In this document: positions 6,185 through 6,196 of the stretch, piece by piece
Layout: every line of letters begins with the position of its first letter
Position numbering within the stretch: position 1 is the stretch's first letter
Assembly (NCBI GenBank): GCA_900769385.1
Contig: CAAGGO010000213.1
Location: 1 to 6,196, forward strand
Direction: 5' to 3'
DNA: 6,196 nucleotides
Source of the DNA: Rikenellaceae bacterium
Lineage (GTDB): Bacteria; Bacteroidota; Bacteroidia; Bacteroidales; UBA932
The notes under the pieces: model-generated
Databases searched by the model: none
Seen by the model: only the letters and a program-made list of their open reading frames with translations
Told to the model about the DNA's origin: nothing
Program-made: the position numbers and the translations under genes

Positions 6185-6196
6185 TTTGCATGCAAA
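6185..6196. repeat. 12-bp perfect palindrome at the window end
   Basis: TTTGCATGCAAA reads identically on both strands and lies 3 nt beyond the 39-nt inverted repeat, at about -80 to -91 from the predicted PIG-L start. It may be another protein-binding site. The window stops here, so it could be part of a larger element. Confidence 0.5.

Overview
The window reads as a metagenomic contig fragment from a Bacteroidota bacterium, probably Bacteroidales; genus cannot be fixed. Three things support the phylum: two promoters with the Bacteroidota -7 box TAnnTTTG (one with a correctly spaced -33 TTTG), starts lacking Shine-Dalgarno motifs but preceded by A-rich leaders, and a secreted peptidase with a signal peptide ending AYA|Q, which follows the 'Q-rule' described for this phylum. 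Base composition looks moderate (low to mid 40s % GC by eye). The first 29 bases are not genomic: they match an Illumina TruSeq adapter. The biological sequence therefore starts at base 30, inside a gene.

All five genes lie on the minus strand and fall into two transcription units. Reading from the right end leftward, unit A starts at a promoter near 6111-6118. It encodes a Tat-exported PIG-L/LmbE-type zinc deacetylase (5318-6085) and, 13 nt later, a Sec-exported M28 zinc peptidase with an inserted PA-like domain (3763-5304). It closes with a strong intrinsic terminator (3709-3741). Upstream of the unit A promoter is a 39-nt dyad with perfect 16-bp arms (6143-6181), followed by a 12-bp perfect palindrome at the very end of the window (6185-6196).

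Unit B starts at a near-ideal Bacteroidota promoter (3680-3711) whose -33 box overlaps the U-tract of the unit A terminator. It encodes an exported helical-repeat (TPR-like) protein (2809-3660), a freestanding condensation-domain/acyltransferase-fold protein (1460-2809, sharing one base with the previous stop as TAATG), and an AMP-forming acyl-CoA/acyl-acid synthetase (30-1439, cut off by the contig end).

The most interesting part is unit B. A stand-alone condensation-fold enzyme next to an acyl-activating enzyme, without an adjacent carrier domain, suggests a small pathway that activates a carboxylic acid and transfers it to an amine or hydroxyl acceptor. The exported helical protein is an unexplained partner. 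Unit A encodes two exported zinc hydrolases expected to cleave amide bonds. A make-and-break relation between the units is possible but purely speculative. Intergenic gaps are all about 100 nt or shorter, and no RNA genes, CRISPR arrays or insertion sequences were seen.
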